64,000 nucleotides of DNA from Deltaproteobacteria bacterium RIFOXYD12_FULL_56_24. Its GTDB lineage: Bacteria > Desulfobacterota > Desulfobulbia > Desulfobulbales > Desulfurivibrionaceae. The translations under genes and the position numbers were made by a program. The stretch covers positions 40,662 to 104,661 of the forward strand of contig MGTD01000064.1 in the NCBI GenBank assembly GCA_001799285.1. The letters are read 5' to 3'. Under the pieces are notes generated by a model. The model was not told the origin of the DNA. It saw only the letters and a program-made list of their open reading frames with translations, and did no database searches. This document shows, piece after piece, positions 16,887 to 27,516 of this stretch (position 1 is its first letter; each line of letters opens with the position of its first letter).

Positions 16887-18101
16887 ATGGACACAGGTGA
16901 TACCGCATTCATGCTGATTGCCACCGCCCTGGTCATGCTGATGACCCCGGGGCTGGCCCTTTTTTATGGCGGTATGGTCCGCTCGAAAAATGTCTTGAGC
17001 ACCGTGTTGCAGAGTTTTGTCTGTCTTGGCGTTGTTTCGATAATCTGGGTACTCTACGGCTACTCCCTAGCCTTTGGCCCGGACGTAAACGGCCTGATCG
17101 GCAATCTCGACTGGGCTGGCCTGGCGGGGGTCGGCCTTGAGCCGGGCAAATATTCGGCAACCATCCCTCACCTGCTGTTCTGCGCCTTTCAGCTGATGTT
17201 CGCCGTCATAACCCCGGCCCTGATCACCGGCACTTTTGCCGAGCGGGTCAAATTCCCTGCCTTTCTCCTGTTCACCGTTCTCTGGTCCACTCTGGTCTAT
17301 CTCCCCGTCTGTCACTGGGTCTGGGGCGGAGGCTGGATCAGCGGCCACGGCGGTCTTGATTTCGCGGGCGGCACCGTAATCCACATCAACTCAGGCGCGG
17401 CAGCCCTAGTCGCCGCTTTGATGTTCGGCAAGCGCAAAGGCTGGGGCAAGGAGTCCTTTCATCCCCATAATCTGACCATGACCATGTTGGGCGCCGGCAT
17501 TCTCTGGTTCGGATGGTTCGGCTTTAACGCCGGCAGCGCCCTATCGGCAAACGGTGTCGCGGTCAACGCATTCTTTACCACCCAGGTCGCCACCGGCGCG
17601 GCCCTGCTTTCCTGGCTGATCGCGGAATGGCTGGTGCAGGGCAAGCCCACCACTCTTGGCGCTGCCTCCGGCGCCATCGCCGGCCTTGTCGCCATCACCC
17701 CGGGGGCCGGGTTTGTCGGCTCCACCTCGGCGGTACTCATCGGCCTGGTGGCCGGCGCCCTCTGCTACTTCGCGGTGCTCGCCAAGAGCCGGCTAGGATA
17801 CGACGACGCCCTGGATGTAGTCGGGGTTCATGGCGTGGGCGGCCTCTGGGGCGCGCTGGCCACCGGCCTGTTCGCCACCACTGCGGTTAATGCCGCAGGC
17901 AAGAACGGCCTCTTTTTCGGCAATCCCCAGCTCTTGGGAATCCAGGCTATGGATGCCTTGACAACCATTGCCTACTCGGTTGTGGTAACATTTATTATCC
18001 TCAAGATTGTTGACTTGGTGATTGGTCTGCGGGTAAGCGAAGAAGAAGAGGTACAGGGGCTGGATCTGAGCCAGCACAGCGAAATCGGGTATTCACTATA
18101 A
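16887..18101 (+). CDS. amtB: Ammonium transporter AmtB
   Basis: 404-aa Amt/Rh-family channel with eleven hydrophobic helices. The N-terminus FMLIATALVMLMTPGLALFYG is the family start. The twin pore histidines lie in VIHINSGAAALV and VVGVHGVGG, and the family stretch HPHNLTMTMLGAGILWFGWFG is intact. There is no obvious signal peptide before the first helix. It imports ammonium and is normally gated by the PII protein encoded next, 56 bases downstream. Expression is likely from the sigma-54 promoter upstream. Confidence 0.97.
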   Translation: MDTGDTAFMLIATALVMLMTPGLALFYGGMVRSKNVLSTVLQSFVCLGVVSIIWVLYGYSLAFGPDVNGLIGNLDWAGLAGVGLEPGKYSATIPHLLFCAFQLMFAVITPALITGTFAERVKFPAFLLFTVLWSTLVYLPVCHWVWGGGWISGHGGLDFAGGTVIHINSGAAALVAALMFGKRKGWGKESFHPHNLTMTMLGAGILWFGWFGFNAGSALSANGVAVNAFFTTQVATGAALLSWLIAEWLVQGKPTTLGAASGAIAGLVAITPGAGFVGSTSAVLIGLVAGALCYFAVLAKSRLGYDDALDVVGVHGVGGLWGALATGLFATTAVNAAGKNGLFFGNPQLLGIQAMDALTTIAYSVVVTFIILKIVDLVIGLRVSEEEEVQGLDLSQHSEIGYSL

Positions 18102-18102
18102 C

Positions 18103-18496
<394 letters not shown>

Positions 18497-21025
18497 GTGG
18501 TGGATGTTGAACTGCGGGCGAAACGAGACGCCTTGGAGTATCTCTGGCGTCAGGGATTGAGCGGTCAACCCCTCCTTCACAAACATTCGCAGCTCATCGA
18601 CGACTATCTTGTTTCCTGCTTTGCCAACTGTCCGGAGGCAGGAAAGGGAATGAGCCTTATCGCCCTCGGCGGCTATGGCCGAAAAGAGCTGTTTCCCTAT
18701 TCGGACATCGACCTTCTCCTGCTCCACGCGCCCGAGGCCGAGAATCTCCTCGGGCCGGTGACGGAGGCCCTGTTTTATCCCCTGTGGGATGCAGGTCTTG
18801 AGGTCGGCCACGGGGTGAGAACTATTGCGGCCTGTCTGGCGGATGCCAAGCAGGACTTCTTTTTTCAGGTGGCGCTGCTGGACGCCCGCCACCTTGCAGG
18901 CTCGGTGCCGCTTTTCACCTCAATGCACCAGGCCTTTCACCGGGAATTGATAGCGGGGCACCGGCAGGAATTCTTGCAAAACATGATGCAGCACCGCAAC
19001 GAACGCCATCAACGCTATGGCCTGCACAGCTACCAGCTGGAACCGCACATCAAGGAAAGCCGCGGCGGCTTCCGCGACATCCAGGCCATGCTCTGGGTGA
19101 GCCATGCCCTCTTCGGCCTGCAGGAACTGAGAGACATAGAAGAAGCAGGCCTGATCTCCCCCCAGGAAAAAGAACCCTTTGCCCAGGCCAGGGATTTCCT
19201 GATCAAGGTCCGCAACCGACTCCATTATCTCAGCGGCCGGAAAAACGACCAGATGTTCTTCGAATATCAAGAGGAAATGGCCAAGGCCTTCAAATATTCG
19301 GACAGCCGGGGCGCCTTGGGGGTTGAACGCTTCATGCAGGATATCTACCGACATCTGCAAACCATCGCCACCACCACCGACCTGTTTTTTGAGCATGTCG
19401 ACGAAACCCTGGGCGCACCGCGCGCCAACCCGGTCGAACAGGCCATCGAGCCGGGAATCACGGTGCGGCAGGACCGTCTCCACCTCACCGACCAGGCGTT
19501 GATCGAAAAACGCCCTCACCTGTTGATGCGCCTCTTTGCTCAAGCCGGGAAAACGGGTCTTAAGATCCACCATCGCAGCAGAAAGATCGTTACCGCCAGT
19601 TTGCATCTGGTTGACGACAAGCTACGCCACTCAAAACGTATGGCCAAGGCCTTTTTCGAAGTCCTGGAAAACGCTAAAGACTTGCTCGGCGTCCTTTCAG
19701 TCATGCTGGACACCGGACTGCTTACCGCTTACCTGCCGGAATTTGAGCAAATCCGTGCCTTGGCCCAGCACGATGTCTACCATGTTTTCACGGTTGACCG
19801 GCATCTCCTGCAAACCGCAGCGGAGCTGAAAAAGCTTTCCTTGAGCAAAACCCCCTTCGCAGGCGTCGAATCTCCCCATGTCCTCTTGCTGGCCGCGCTC
19901 CTGCACGATATCGGCAAGGGATACCACGAGGATCACTCCCATCGCGGCAGCGAACTTGCCGCCGGAATTGGCAAACGGTTAGGGATGACTGAGGCGGAGA
20001 CCGCCTGCCTCAGCTTCCTCGTGGAAAAACATCTCTTCCTCACCGTGACCGCCCTGCGCCGCGACCTTGAGGATGATGCCTTTCTCCGGCAGTGCGCCGA
20101 GCAGATCCAGAGCCCGGAGCGTTTGACCATGCTCTATCTGCTCTCCATCGCCGATGCCAAGGCCACCGGCCCCACTGCCTGGACCGAATGGAAAGCGGCA
20201 CTCCTCCTGGAGATCTCCCTTAAAATCGCTCACCTGCTGGAACGGCAGGATCTGATTCTTCCCGACAAAAGCCAGGGCGCCGGCTGGATGCTCGAACAGG
20301 TCCGCGCGCTGCTTGGCAAAGATGCTCCGGCCAATTACGGAATCCTGCCGGAGGAATACCTGCTGAGCTTCCCCCCGGAAGAGGTGGCCCATCACCTTAC
20401 CATGCACGCAAGATTGAAAACCGAAAAAGAGGCCTTCATCGAACCAGCCGACAACACCCTGTTCTGGTCGGTTCTGATCATGGCCCACGACTCCACCGGC
20501 CTGCTGGCCAAGATCTGCGGCACTCTTGCCCTGCATGGCCTGAATGTGGTGAGCGCCCAGATCTTCACCTGGGAAGACGGCACGGCGGTGGATGTCCTCA
20601 ATGTCCGCCCCGCAGCGGAGCAGACGTACGCGGAGCAGGACTGGCCGGCGCTGGGCGAGGATCTTAATCTGGCCCTGAAAAACCGCCTCGGCCTCAGCCA
20701 CCGCCTGGTCGAAAAATTCCGCACCGCCTTGCGCCCCTCCGGCCAAAAAAACGTGCAGGCCGCCCCGCGGGTTGTTATAGACAATATGGCCTCGGAACAG
20801 TATACGATCATCGAGGTTTTCGCCAATGATCGGCCAGGGCTACTCTACGACATCACCCGGACCATGGCCGATTTTGAACTAAACATCCACCGGGCCAGAA
20901 TCAGCTCGGATGGCGATCAGGTGGTGGACGTTTTCTATACCCTGGACGGTTTTGCCACCAAGATCAACAGCCCCTCTTTCCAAGAGGAAATTTCAAAGGC
21001 CCTTCTCCATATCGCGGAAAGATAA
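18497..21025 (+). CDS. glnD: Bifunctional PII uridylyltransferase / uridylyl-removing enzyme
   Basis: 842-aa sensor that adds UMP to PII when glutamine is low and removes it when high. The nucleotidyltransferase motif is ALGGYGRKELFPYSDIDLLL, with D70 and D72. The HD phosphohydrolase motif LLHDIGKGYHEDHSHRGSEL is near residue 470. Two ACT domains follow at about 655-725 (HDSTGLLAKICGTLALHGLN) and 760-835 (NDRPGLLYDITRTMADFELN). All four domains are in the normal order. It starts with GTG immediately after the glnB stop, so translation is coupled. Both activities look intact. Confidence 0.96.
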   Translation: MVDVELRAKRDALEYLWRQGLSGQPLLHKHSQLIDDYLVSCFANCPEAGKGMSLIALGGYGRKELFPYSDIDLLLLHAPEAENLLGPVTEALFYPLWDAGLEVGHGVRTIAACLADAKQDFFFQVALLDARHLAGSVPLFTSMHQAFHRELIAGHRQEFLQNMMQHRNERHQRYGLHSYQLEPHIKESRGGFRDIQAMLWVSHALFGLQELRDIEEAGLISPQEKEPFAQARDFLIKVRNRLHYLSGRKNDQMFFEYQEEMAKAFKYSDSRGALGVERFMQDIYRHLQTIATTTDLFFEHVDETLGAPRANPVEQAIEPGITVRQDRLHLTDQALIEKRPHLLMRLFAQAGKTGLKIHHRSRKIVTASLHLVDDKLRHSKRMAKAFFEVLENAKDLLGVLSVMLDTGLLTAYLPEFEQIRALAQHDVYHVFTVDRHLLQTAAELKKLSLSKTPFAGVESPHVLLLAALLHDIGKGYHEDHSHRGSELAAGIGKRLGMTEAETACLSFLVEKHLFLTVTALRRDLEDDAFLRQCAEQIQSPERLTMLYLLSIADAKATGPTAWTEWKAALLLEISLKIAHLLERQDLILPDKSQGAGWMLEQVRALLGKDAPANYGILPEEYLLSFPPEEVAHHLTMHARLKTEKEAFIEPADNTLFWSVLIMAHDSTGLLAKICGTLALHGLNVVSAQIFTWEDGTAVDVLNVRPAAEQTYAEQDWPALGEDLNLALKNRLGLSHRLVEKFRTALRPSGQKNVQAAPRVVIDNMASEQYTIIEVFANDRPGLLYDITRTMADFELNIHRARISSDGDQVVDVFYTLDGFATKINSPSFQEEISKALLHIAER

Positions 21026-21075
21026 ATCGGGACGAGAGCAAGACTGCCTTGGCAATAGTAGCGCCCGGAAACAAC

Positions 21076-21094
21076 GCCAGCCCCAACGGCTGGC
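21076..21094. repeat. 7-bp inverted repeat between glnD and glnN
   Basis: GCCAGCC-CCAAC-GGCTGGC followed by TTTAAC. It might be a weak terminator or attenuator reducing read-through from glnD into glnN. The T-run is too short for a confident intrinsic terminator. Confidence 0.4.
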
Positions 21095-21181
21095 TTTAAC
21101 TAATGCCCACCCCCTTCTCCACCGGGCGTGGGAGATTTTCAACCTTACCCTTCAGCACCCAAAAAAATAAGGAGAAACACC

Positions 21182-23323
21182 ATGAGTGACAATTGCACCT
21201 GCGGTTGTGGCAATGACTACGACCAGACCCTGATGACCGTGCCGGAGCTGTTCGGCACCAATGTGTTCAACAACAAGACCATGAAGGAACGGCTGCCCAA
21301 AGAGACCTACAAGGCTCTGCAGAAAACCATCAACACCGGCTCGACCCTGCCGCCGGATGTCGCCTCGGTCGTGGCCAACGCCATGAAAGACTGGGCCATC
21401 GAAAAGGGAGCCAGCCATTACACCCACTGGTTCCAGCCCCTTACCGGCATCACCGCCGAGAAGCACGACTCCTTCATCTCCCCCACCGACGATGGCGGGG
21501 TGATCATGGAGTTCTCCGGCAAGCAGCTGATCCAGGGCGAGCCGGACGCATCCTCCTTTCCCAGCGGCGGCCTGCGGGTCACCTTCGAGGCCCGCGGCTA
21601 CACCGCCTGGGACTGCACCTCCCCCGCTTTCCTCAAGGAAGACGAATCCGGCGACGTGACCCTCTGCATTCCCACCGCCTTCTGCTCTTACAAGGGCGAG
21701 GCGCTGGACAAGAAAACCCCCCTGCTCCGCTCGATGAACGTCGTTTCCAAGCAGGCGTTGCGGGTGCTTAAGGCCATGGGCAACACCACTTCCAAAGTCG
21801 TTACCTCCACCGTAGGCGCGGAGCAGGAATACTTCCTGGTGGAAAAGGAGTATTATCTGCAGCGCCTCGACCTGATGACCTGCGGCCGCAGCCTGTTCGG
21901 CGCCCCAGCCCCCAAGGGCCAGGAGCTGGAAGACCAGTACTTCGGGGCGATCAAGGACCGGGTCTCCGCCTACATGAAGGATCTGGACATCGAGTTGTGG
22001 AAGATGGGCATCACCTCCAAGACCAAGCACAACGAGGTAGCCCCGGCCCAGTTCGAAATGGCCCCGGTTTTCACCACCACCAACATGGCCACCGACCACA
22101 ACCAGCTGGTCATGGAGACCATGCAGAAGGTAGCCCTGCGCCACGGCATGGTCTGCCTGTTGCACGAAAAGCCCTACGCCGGCATAAACGGAAGCGGTAA
22201 GCACAATAACTGGTCGCTCTCCACCGACGACGGCATCAACCTGCTCGATCCTGGCCAGACCCCCGAGGACAACGCCGTGTTCCTGGTCTTCCTCTCCGCC
22301 CTGATCAAGGCGGTGGATACCCATGCCGACATCATGCGCGCCACCTGCGGCAGCTCCGGCAACGATCACCGTCTGGGCGCCAACGAGGCCCCTCCGGCGA
22401 TCATCTCCATGTTCCTCGGCCAGGAACTCTCCGACGTGCTGGAAAAACTGGCCAAGGGCGAGAAGATCTGCAAGAAAGGCGCCTGTCAGACTTTGAAGAT
22501 CGGAGTTGATTCCCTGCCCGAGCTACCCAAGGACAACACCGACCGCAACCGGACCTCGCCTTTTGCCTTCACCGGCAACAAGTTCGAGTTCCGCATGGTC
22601 GGCTCTTCCCAGTCCATTTCCGGCCCCAACGTGGCCTTAAACACCATTGCCGCCGAGGCTCTGGAAGAGATCGCCATTCGGCTGGAAAAAGCCAAGGACG
22701 TCAACAAGGAGATCCAGGCCATCCTCAAGGAGGCCGTGACCAAGCATGGCCGAATCATCTTCAACGGCAACAACTACTCCGCCGAGTGGGCCAAAGAGGC
22801 CGAGAAACGCGGCCTGCCCAACATCCGCAACACCGTGGACGCGCTCAAGGCCTTTGTCACCCCCAAGGCGATCAAGCTGTTCGGCAAGTACAACGTGCTT
22901 TCGAAAGATGAGCTGCATTCCCGCTACGACATCTATGTTGAGCAATACGCCAAAAACATCAACATCGAGGCCCTGACCGCCATTCAGATGACCAAGCGCC
23001 AGTTTATTCCGGCGGCCATCCAGTTTGTCGCGGAACTTGGCGCCTCCCTGGCCGCGGCCGGTAAGTACGGCGCGGTGCAGAAAGGGCTACTGGAGGAGGT
23101 TGGCAAGCATCTTGAATCCGCGGGCAAGAAGGTAGCCAAGCTGGAGGCGGAAACCAGCAAGGCCCAGGCCATCGGCGATGTGCCCAAGCAGGGCGCGGCG
23201 TACCGCGACAAGGTCTTCCCTGCGATAACCGATCTGCGCGGAGACATCGACGCCCTGGAGGCCATCCTGCCGGCTGATCTCTGGCCGGTGCCGACCTACA
23301 GCGACTTGCTGTTTAAGCTTTAA
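21182..23323 (+). CDS. glnN: Type III glutamine synthetase
   Basis: 713-aa GSIII, which makes glutamine from glutamate, ammonium and ATP; the hexameric type III enzymes are much longer than the 470-aa type I. Visible motifs include [47 protein letters not shown] and [20 protein letters not shown], which carry the metal and substrate ligands. The N-terminal and C-terminal extensions typical of type III are present. The ATG at 21182 has AAGGAG at good distance; in-frame codons back to 21128 lack this. It closes the nitrogen module and has a strong terminator. No glnE-type adenylylation gene is present. Confidence 0.95.
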   Translation: MSDNCTCGCGNDYDQTLMTVPELFGTNVFNNKTMKERLPKETYKALQKTINTGSTLPPDVASVVANAMKDWAIEKGASHYTHWFQPLTGITAEKHDSFISPTDDGGVIMEFSGKQLIQGEPDASSFPSGGLRVTFEARGYTAWDCTSPAFLKEDESGDVTLCIPTAFCSYKGEALDKKTPLLRSMNVVSKQALRVLKAMGNTTSKVVTSTVGAEQEYFLVEKEYYLQRLDLMTCGRSLFGAPAPKGQELEDQYFGAIKDRVSAYMKDLDIELWKMGITSKTKHNEVAPAQFEMAPVFTTTNMATDHNQLVMETMQKVALRHGMVCLLHEKPYAGINGSGKHNNWSLSTDDGINLLDPGQTPEDNAVFLVFLSALIKAVDTHADIMRATCGSSGNDHRLGANEAPPAIISMFLGQELSDVLEKLAKGEKICKKGACQTLKIGVDSLPELPKDNTDRNRTSPFAFTGNKFEFRMVGSSQSISGPNVALNTIAAEALEEIAIRLEKAKDVNKEIQAILKEAVTKHGRIIFNGNNYSAEWAKEAEKRGLPNIRNTVDALKAFVTPKAIKLFGKYNVLSKDELHSRYDIYVEQYAKNINIEALTAIQMTKRQFIPAAIQFVAELGASLAAAGKYGAVQKGLLEEVGKHLESAGKKVAKLEAETSKAQAIGDVPKQGAAYRDKVFPAITDLRGDIDALEAILPADLWPVPTYSDLLFKL

Positions 23324-23385
23324 ATTACCACGGCAGGGGCGGGTGATCGTTGTCTACCCTGCCCTGGGCGACTGATCTAAAAAAA

Positions 23386-23416
23386 GGGGGCGCCAACCGG
23401 CGCCCCCTTTTTTTTT
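23386..23416 (+). terminator. Rho-independent terminator after glnN
   Basis: GGGGGCGCC-AACC-GGCGCCCCC is a perfect 9-bp stem followed by nine T residues, and preceded by an A-run, so it would act in both directions. It lies 60 bases after the glnN stop. Confidence 0.95.
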
Positions 23417-23526
23417 GATTACCATCCCGGCTTCAACCGTGAACGGACAAAAACCTGACGGAGATTGTCTGACAAGCACAAATAAAAATGTTATCATGAA
23501 CAGCTTGAAATTCAGGATCGAGCCCC

Positions 23527-24918
23527 ATGTTTTCCCCCTGGACTCATTTCGCTTATCATCAACGGACAGACAAAAAAATGACTGAGAACAATATCATTGA
23601 ACTGACCCCTTTTCGCGCCGATCTGGCCCGCGCCCTTACCCGCCGGGGAGAACGGTTTCTGGCTGCAGCCGATCTAGCCGGGGAGGTCGCGGCCCTGGAA
23701 CCATTGGAGGCATACTACCTTGTCCGGGAGATGGGATTTGAGCAAGCCCTGCCCATCCTCCGCGTACTGAGCCATGAACAACTGCAGGCCTGTCTGGACC
23801 TGGATTGCTGGAACCGCTACGATTTCACCGTCGACAGTCTTGATGAATGGCTGGCGCCCTTTGCGGCCATCGACGCCGAAACCCTGGCCCAAACCTTTCT
23901 CTCCCTGGATTATGTGCTCCAGCTCCTCTTTCTGACCCAGACCGTCACGGCCTATGATCCGGATACGGATCAGGTGCCCCCGGAGGACGAGGGGCACGAA
24001 ACGGTCAGGGCCATGACCCCGGACGGCTTCTACCTATTAGAGCTGAAGGAGCCAGGCCTGGCCCTGAAGGTCCACCCCTTTACCCTGCTGGATGCCCTGT
24101 ACCAATCCGACCCAGGGGCAACGCACCGGCTGCTGAGCGAGATCCGCGTTGATCTGCCCACTCAGATCGAGGAAGAAGCCCTGCGCTTTCGCAGCGGCCG
24201 CATGGAGGATCTGGGCTTTGCCACCCCGGGCGAGGCAATGGTTCTCTTCTCCCGGCCGCCCGCCCATCAGCCGCTGCCCCGTCCCCAGGAGCCGCTGGAC
24301 AGCGCGGTTACCCGCCTGCCCTCCGTCTATGCCGCCCCCTTGCTCGAAACCACCCTGTTGCAGCGGGCCCTCTCCCTGGTTACTGCTCCAAACAGCCTGT
24401 CCCGCTTGGAACAGGAGCTGGTCTGGGTCATAAACAGCGCGATCATGGCCTATGGGGAAAAGCCGCAGGATATCGAACACATCACCGCCATTGTCAGCCG
24501 GGTGCGAGACACCATCTCTCTGGGCCTGGAGGTGCTGACGCAAGAGAAACCTCCCTGTCCGCCGGACGGGGCCCAAGCCGCGGCCAAGGCGGCGGACCTG
24601 CTGGAGATCTGGCCTCTGGCTGATCTATTCCGGCACGGCTATGGGGCAACCATGATTTTACAGGAGGAAGTGCGGCAGGCCTTGGCTGAACCCCGCTTTG
24701 CCGAGTGGTACAACTTGCCGGACACCGAACAGTCGGATGAGCCGGCAGACCGGCTGGAGCGCGCCTTCATCGCCGGACTGCTTGGCCGCCAACCCCTGCG
24801 CGGCGGCTTTGATCCGGGCAACGCCGAGACGGTCCGGGCCTTTGCCTGCCTCGCCGAAATCGCCGCCGCCCAAGCCCGCCTGACAAGGCTGACCGCTCAT
24901 TTCCGCAGCCAGCCCTGA
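23527..24918 (+). CDS. Protein of unknown function, DUF6178-like
   Basis: 463 aa, soluble by appearance, mostly helical, rich in Leu, Ala and Glu. The stretches YYLVREMGFEQALPILRVLS, EQLQACLDLDCWNRYDF and LFSRPPAHQPLPRP recall a family annotated DUF6178 in deltaproteobacteria, from memory only. No catalytic motif, signal peptide or membrane segment is visible. It sits alone between the glnN terminator and the convergent lipid-transport operon. The start is uncertain: ATG at 23527 has AGGA upstream, and ATG at 23578 (MTENNI) is an alternative. I do not assign a function. Confidence 0.75.
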   Translation: MFSPWTHFAYHQRTDKKMTENNIIELTPFRADLARALTRRGERFLAAADLAGEVAALEPLEAYYLVREMGFEQALPILRVLSHEQLQACLDLDCWNRYDFTVDSLDEWLAPFAAIDAETLAQTFLSLDYVLQLLFLTQTVTAYDPDTDQVPPEDEGHETVRAMTPDGFYLLELKEPGLALKVHPFTLLDALYQSDPGATHRLLSEIRVDLPTQIEEEALRFRSGRMEDLGFATPGEAMVLFSRPPAHQPLPRPQEPLDSAVTRLPSVYAAPLLETTLLQRALSLVTAPNSLSRLEQELVWVINSAIMAYGEKPQDIEHITAIVSRVRDTISLGLEVLTQEKPPCPPDGAQAAAKAADLLEIWPLADLFRHGYGATMILQEEVRQALAEPRFAEWYNLPDTEQSDEPADRLERAFIAGLLGRQPLRGGFDPGNAETVRAFACLAEIAAAQARLTRLTAHFRSQP

Positions 24919-24947
24919 TGCCTGCTGCGATTGTCCGGACCGGGCAG

Positions 24948-25592
24948 TTATTCCTGAAATCCTGATGGGGGGCGCTTTCCCAGCTCCGGCGCTAATGCCT
25001 GAGCAATCTCCCGGCAAAAACTTTTCAGCGCCTCGCTCAGGGCGGCAACCAGCCCTTCCTGATCCCGGCTGACAGCAGGGGCCAAGTGGCTGCTTCGCCT
25101 TTCCGGCAACACGATCCCGCCGTCCTTTCCCTTAACCGACCAACGAGCAACCAGCCGGGCTGCCCCATCGCTATCGTTTTCAAAATGGAGCACCTCAACC
25201 AGAAGCTGGTAATCCGAGGACTGGGAGACTGGCCATGGGTAGAGCAGAATGCGCTCTACGCCCAGCAGAGCCGAGAGATTTTCCCCCAGCACCCGGGCAA
25301 TGTTTTCGCCAAGCGGCTCGACCCAGCGGTGGCTGTCCTCCACTTGCAGCCGGTTGGCGGTGAGCCTGATGACAAACTGGGTCCGGTCCAAGTATTCCGG
25401 CAGCCGCACCGGACCGATGCCGAGCACCATCTCGCCCGCCCCGCCGGTGGCCGCTCCGTTTCGCACGGTTTCCAGGGGGGAGAGCTGATAATAGCTGATC
25501 TGATGCGTGCGGGCGCAGCCCGCCAGCATCAAGGCGCAGGCCAGAAAGACCGCCACGCCGCCCTGCCGTAGCTTACCAGGGAAATTTTTCAT
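24948..25592 (-). CDS. PqiC-like outer-membrane lipoprotein (ABC transport auxiliary)
   Basis: 214 aa with a lipoprotein signal peptide and lipobox LAGC (Cys26). The rest resembles the PqiC/ABC-type transport auxiliary family: YYQLSPLE near the start, LGIGPVRLPEYLDRTQFVIR, then RWVEPLGENIARVLGENLSALLG and a helical C-terminus. Such proteins are found with MCE systems and sit at the outer membrane. It is the last gene of the minus-strand operon permease-ATPase-MCE-lipoprotein, 11 bases after the MCE gene, which supports this role. Confidence 0.82.
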   Translation of the reverse strand: MKNFPGKLRQGGVAVFLACALMLAGCARTHQISYYQLSPLETVRNGAATGGAGEMVLGIGPVRLPEYLDRTQFVIRLTANRLQVEDSHRWVEPLGENIARVLGENLSALLGVERILLYPWPVSQSSDYQLLVEVLHFENDSDGAARLVARWSVKGKDGGIVLPERRSSHLAPAVSRDQEGLVAALSEALKSFCREIAQALAPELGKRPPSGFQE

Positions 25593-25603
25593 TTCCGTTC
25601 CTC

Positions 25604-26587
25604 TTACGGGCGTTTTCCATGCAAAACGGCCTCGGGCTGCTGCTCCAGGGTTTCCGCCAGAAGCCGCAGGGCGCGGGCCGCGCGGCTGATCTCCTGCAAA
25701 GCCGTGTCAAGATGCTCTATGGTCGGAGACCCTTCCCCGGCCAAGCCCTGCAGGGCCTTCGCCGTCCTGGCCAGCTCATCGCTGGTTTTGCTCAGACTGG
25801 CAACCATGGGGGAACCGGCCTCGGCCACCCCGCCGACCTTGACCATCGCCACCCTTACCGCTTCAAGGGCCTTGCGCATCTCGACCAGATCCACCCGCAT
25901 CTCGGTGATGACGGGGCCTCCGTCTCTGTCCAGCCTGGCGCTCAAGGATTGCAGGTGTGCCAACGTTGCCTCCATCCGCACCGGGATCTTCCGCGCCGCC
26001 TCCGAGGAGAAGATGGCGTTGAGCGACTGGCTGATGGCGGCAAGATCGGCAAGGAAGGTATCCATGGGAAACCTCTCCAGCTTGGAAGCAAACTCTTCCA
26101 CTGCCGTCGGAATAGTGGGTATTTCGCTCACCCCGGGGTCAAGGGCCATAAACCGCGCCGGCTTATCCGGATAAAACTCAAGATCAATGTACAACTGGCC
26201 GGTGAGCAAACTCTGCATCTTGAGTCGGCCTCGCAAGCCCCGCTCCACCAGCTGTTGAATGGTTTCAGGGTCCTGAAGATCGATCTGTTTGCCACGGCGG
26301 GATTGAACGATGTTGGGCTCAAGCTCGATGGTGACCGGCACCATGAAACGGCGCTGTTTCGCATCCAGCCCTAACTGGATGCGCTTGACCGTGCCCACCT
26401 TGACCCCGAGAAAAACCACCGGTGCCCCCACTTGCAGCCCCTGGGCCGCTCCTTCAAAATAGAGGACATGCGGACGGTGTTCCTGAAACAACTTTCCCCC
26501 TCCCAAAAGCAGGAGAACCATAGCCCCCAGAATGACCGCGCCAAGAACAAAGCCCCCGATAAGCGTAGGATTAGCCTGCCTGCTCAT
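25604..26587 (-). CDS. mlaD: MCE-domain lipid-binding protein (MlaD-like)
   Basis: About 327 aa. One N-terminal membrane helix (about residues 8-30, IGGFVLGAVILGAMVLLLLG) is followed by an MCE domain (about 38-125, with YFEGAAQGLQVGAPVVFLGV and VGTVKRIQL). A long helical region then probably forms a coiled coil or needle-like extension. MCE rings bind phospholipids in the periplasm for transport between membranes. The ATG at 26587 follows GGGGGGCG; the in-frame TTG at 26605 lies in the R1 repeat. The protein is longer than classical MlaD (about 180 aa), so it could also be called a PqiB- or Yrb-type MCE protein. Confidence 0.88.
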   Translation of the reverse strand: MSRQANPTLIGGFVLGAVILGAMVLLLLGGGKLFQEHRPHVLYFEGAAQGLQVGAPVVFLGVKVGTVKRIQLGLDAKQRRFMVPVTIELEPNIVQSRRGKQIDLQDPETIQQLVERGLRGRLKMQSLLTGQLYIDLEFYPDKPARFMALDPGVSEIPTIPTAVEEFASKLERFPMDTFLADLAAISQSLNAIFSSEAARKIPVRMEATLAHLQSLSARLDRDGGPVITEMRVDLVEMRKALEAVRVAMVKVGGVAEAGSPMVASLSKTSDELARTAKALQGLAGEGSPTIEHLDTALQEISRAARALRLLAETLEQQPEAVLHGKRP

Positions 26588-26597
26588 GTCGCCCCCC

Positions 26598-26745
26598 GTA
26601 AGCAATCACAGGGCACCACATCTTGCGGCGATCGGTCAGGCTCACGTACAAAAGTACGCATCGCCGTCCCGCTTGCCGCAACCTGCGGCACCCTGAGATC
26701 GCTTGTTCCGTGGTTATTTGACCTTTGTGGGTTTGCCCCATGATC
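26598..26745 (+). repeat. R1 repeat copy B
   Basis: Near-identical to copy A (12824) with about ten differences plus a two-base indel over roughly 125 bases, including the central CGTACAAAAGTACG. It also extends to GTGGGTTTGCCCC, a tail shared with the partial copy at 28697. It lies between mlaF and mlaD, with its plus orientation antisense to the operon. The in-frame TTG at 26605 before mlaD lies in it. Confidence 0.88.
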
Positions 26746-26762
26746 GGTTCCCCTTAAGCGGC

Positions 26763-27512
26763 TCATGCCGCCCCCCTGTTAAGAAAATGGCGCACCTTCG
26801 GGTCTCCGGAGACCGCCGCCTCTTTGGGATTGCCGGTGTTGATCATGGTGTGGGTCTCGGTGTCCAGAAAAACCGAATTGGTGCCGATGCCGAGGATACT
26901 GGCCAGCTCGTGGGTAATCACCACGATGGTCGTCTCCAGACTGTCGCGCAATTCGAGGATCAGGTCGTCGAGGCGCCTGGCCGTTAGCGGATCAAGACCG
27001 GATGAGGGCTCGTCGATCACCAGAATCTCCGGATCAAGGGCCATGGCCCTGGCCAGCCCCGCCCGTTTTTTCATGCCGCCGCTCAGCTCGGCCGGATAAA
27101 ATTCCTCAAACCCGGCCAGCCCCACCAAGGCGAGCTTGAAGGAAACGATCTCCGCCAGATGGCGCGGCGAAAGGGCGGTGTACTCCTTGAGCGGCAGGGC
27201 AACGTTTTCCGCCAGGGTCAACGAACTCCACAGGGCGCCGCCCTGAAACATGATGCCAAGCCGTCGCTTGAGACGTGCCTGCTGCTCCGGCTCAACATTC
27301 CATAAATCCTCGCCTCCGTATAACACGGTGCCCTTGGCCGGGCGTTGCAGGCCTACCAAGGCCCGCATCAGGGTCGTTTTGCCACAGCCATTGCCGCCCA
27401 TGATCACAAAAATATCCCCCTTGTTGACCACGATATTGAGGTCACGCTGGATGACGACCTCGCCATAGGCCATGGTCAGGTCGCGGATCTCGATTTGAGG
27501 CGCGGCATTCAT
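26763..27512 (-). CDS. mlaF: Mla-type ABC transporter ATP-binding protein
   Basis: 249-aa ABC ATPase. Walker A is GGNGCGKTT, the signature motif LSGGMKKRAGLARAMALDPE, Walker B LVIDEPSSGLDPLT, and the H-loop VVITHELASILGIG. SSGLDPLTA is typical of the MlaF group. It powers lipid transfer through the MlaE permease encoded immediately upstream (mlaE stop to mlaF start is 4 bases). An R1 repeat (26598-26745) separates it from the MCE gene downstream. Confidence 0.93.
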   Translation of the reverse strand: MNAAPQIEIRDLTMAYGEVVIQRDLNIVVNKGDIFVIMGGNGCGKTTLMRALVGLQRPAKGTVLYGGEDLWNVEPEQQARLKRRLGIMFQGGALWSSLTLAENVALPLKEYTALSPRHLAEIVSFKLALVGLAGFEEFYPAELSGGMKKRAGLARAMALDPEILVIDEPSSGLDPLTARRLDDLILELRDSLETTIVVITHELASILGIGTNSVFLDTETHTMINTGNPKEAAVSGDPKVRHFLNRGAA

Positions 27513-27516
27513 GGTC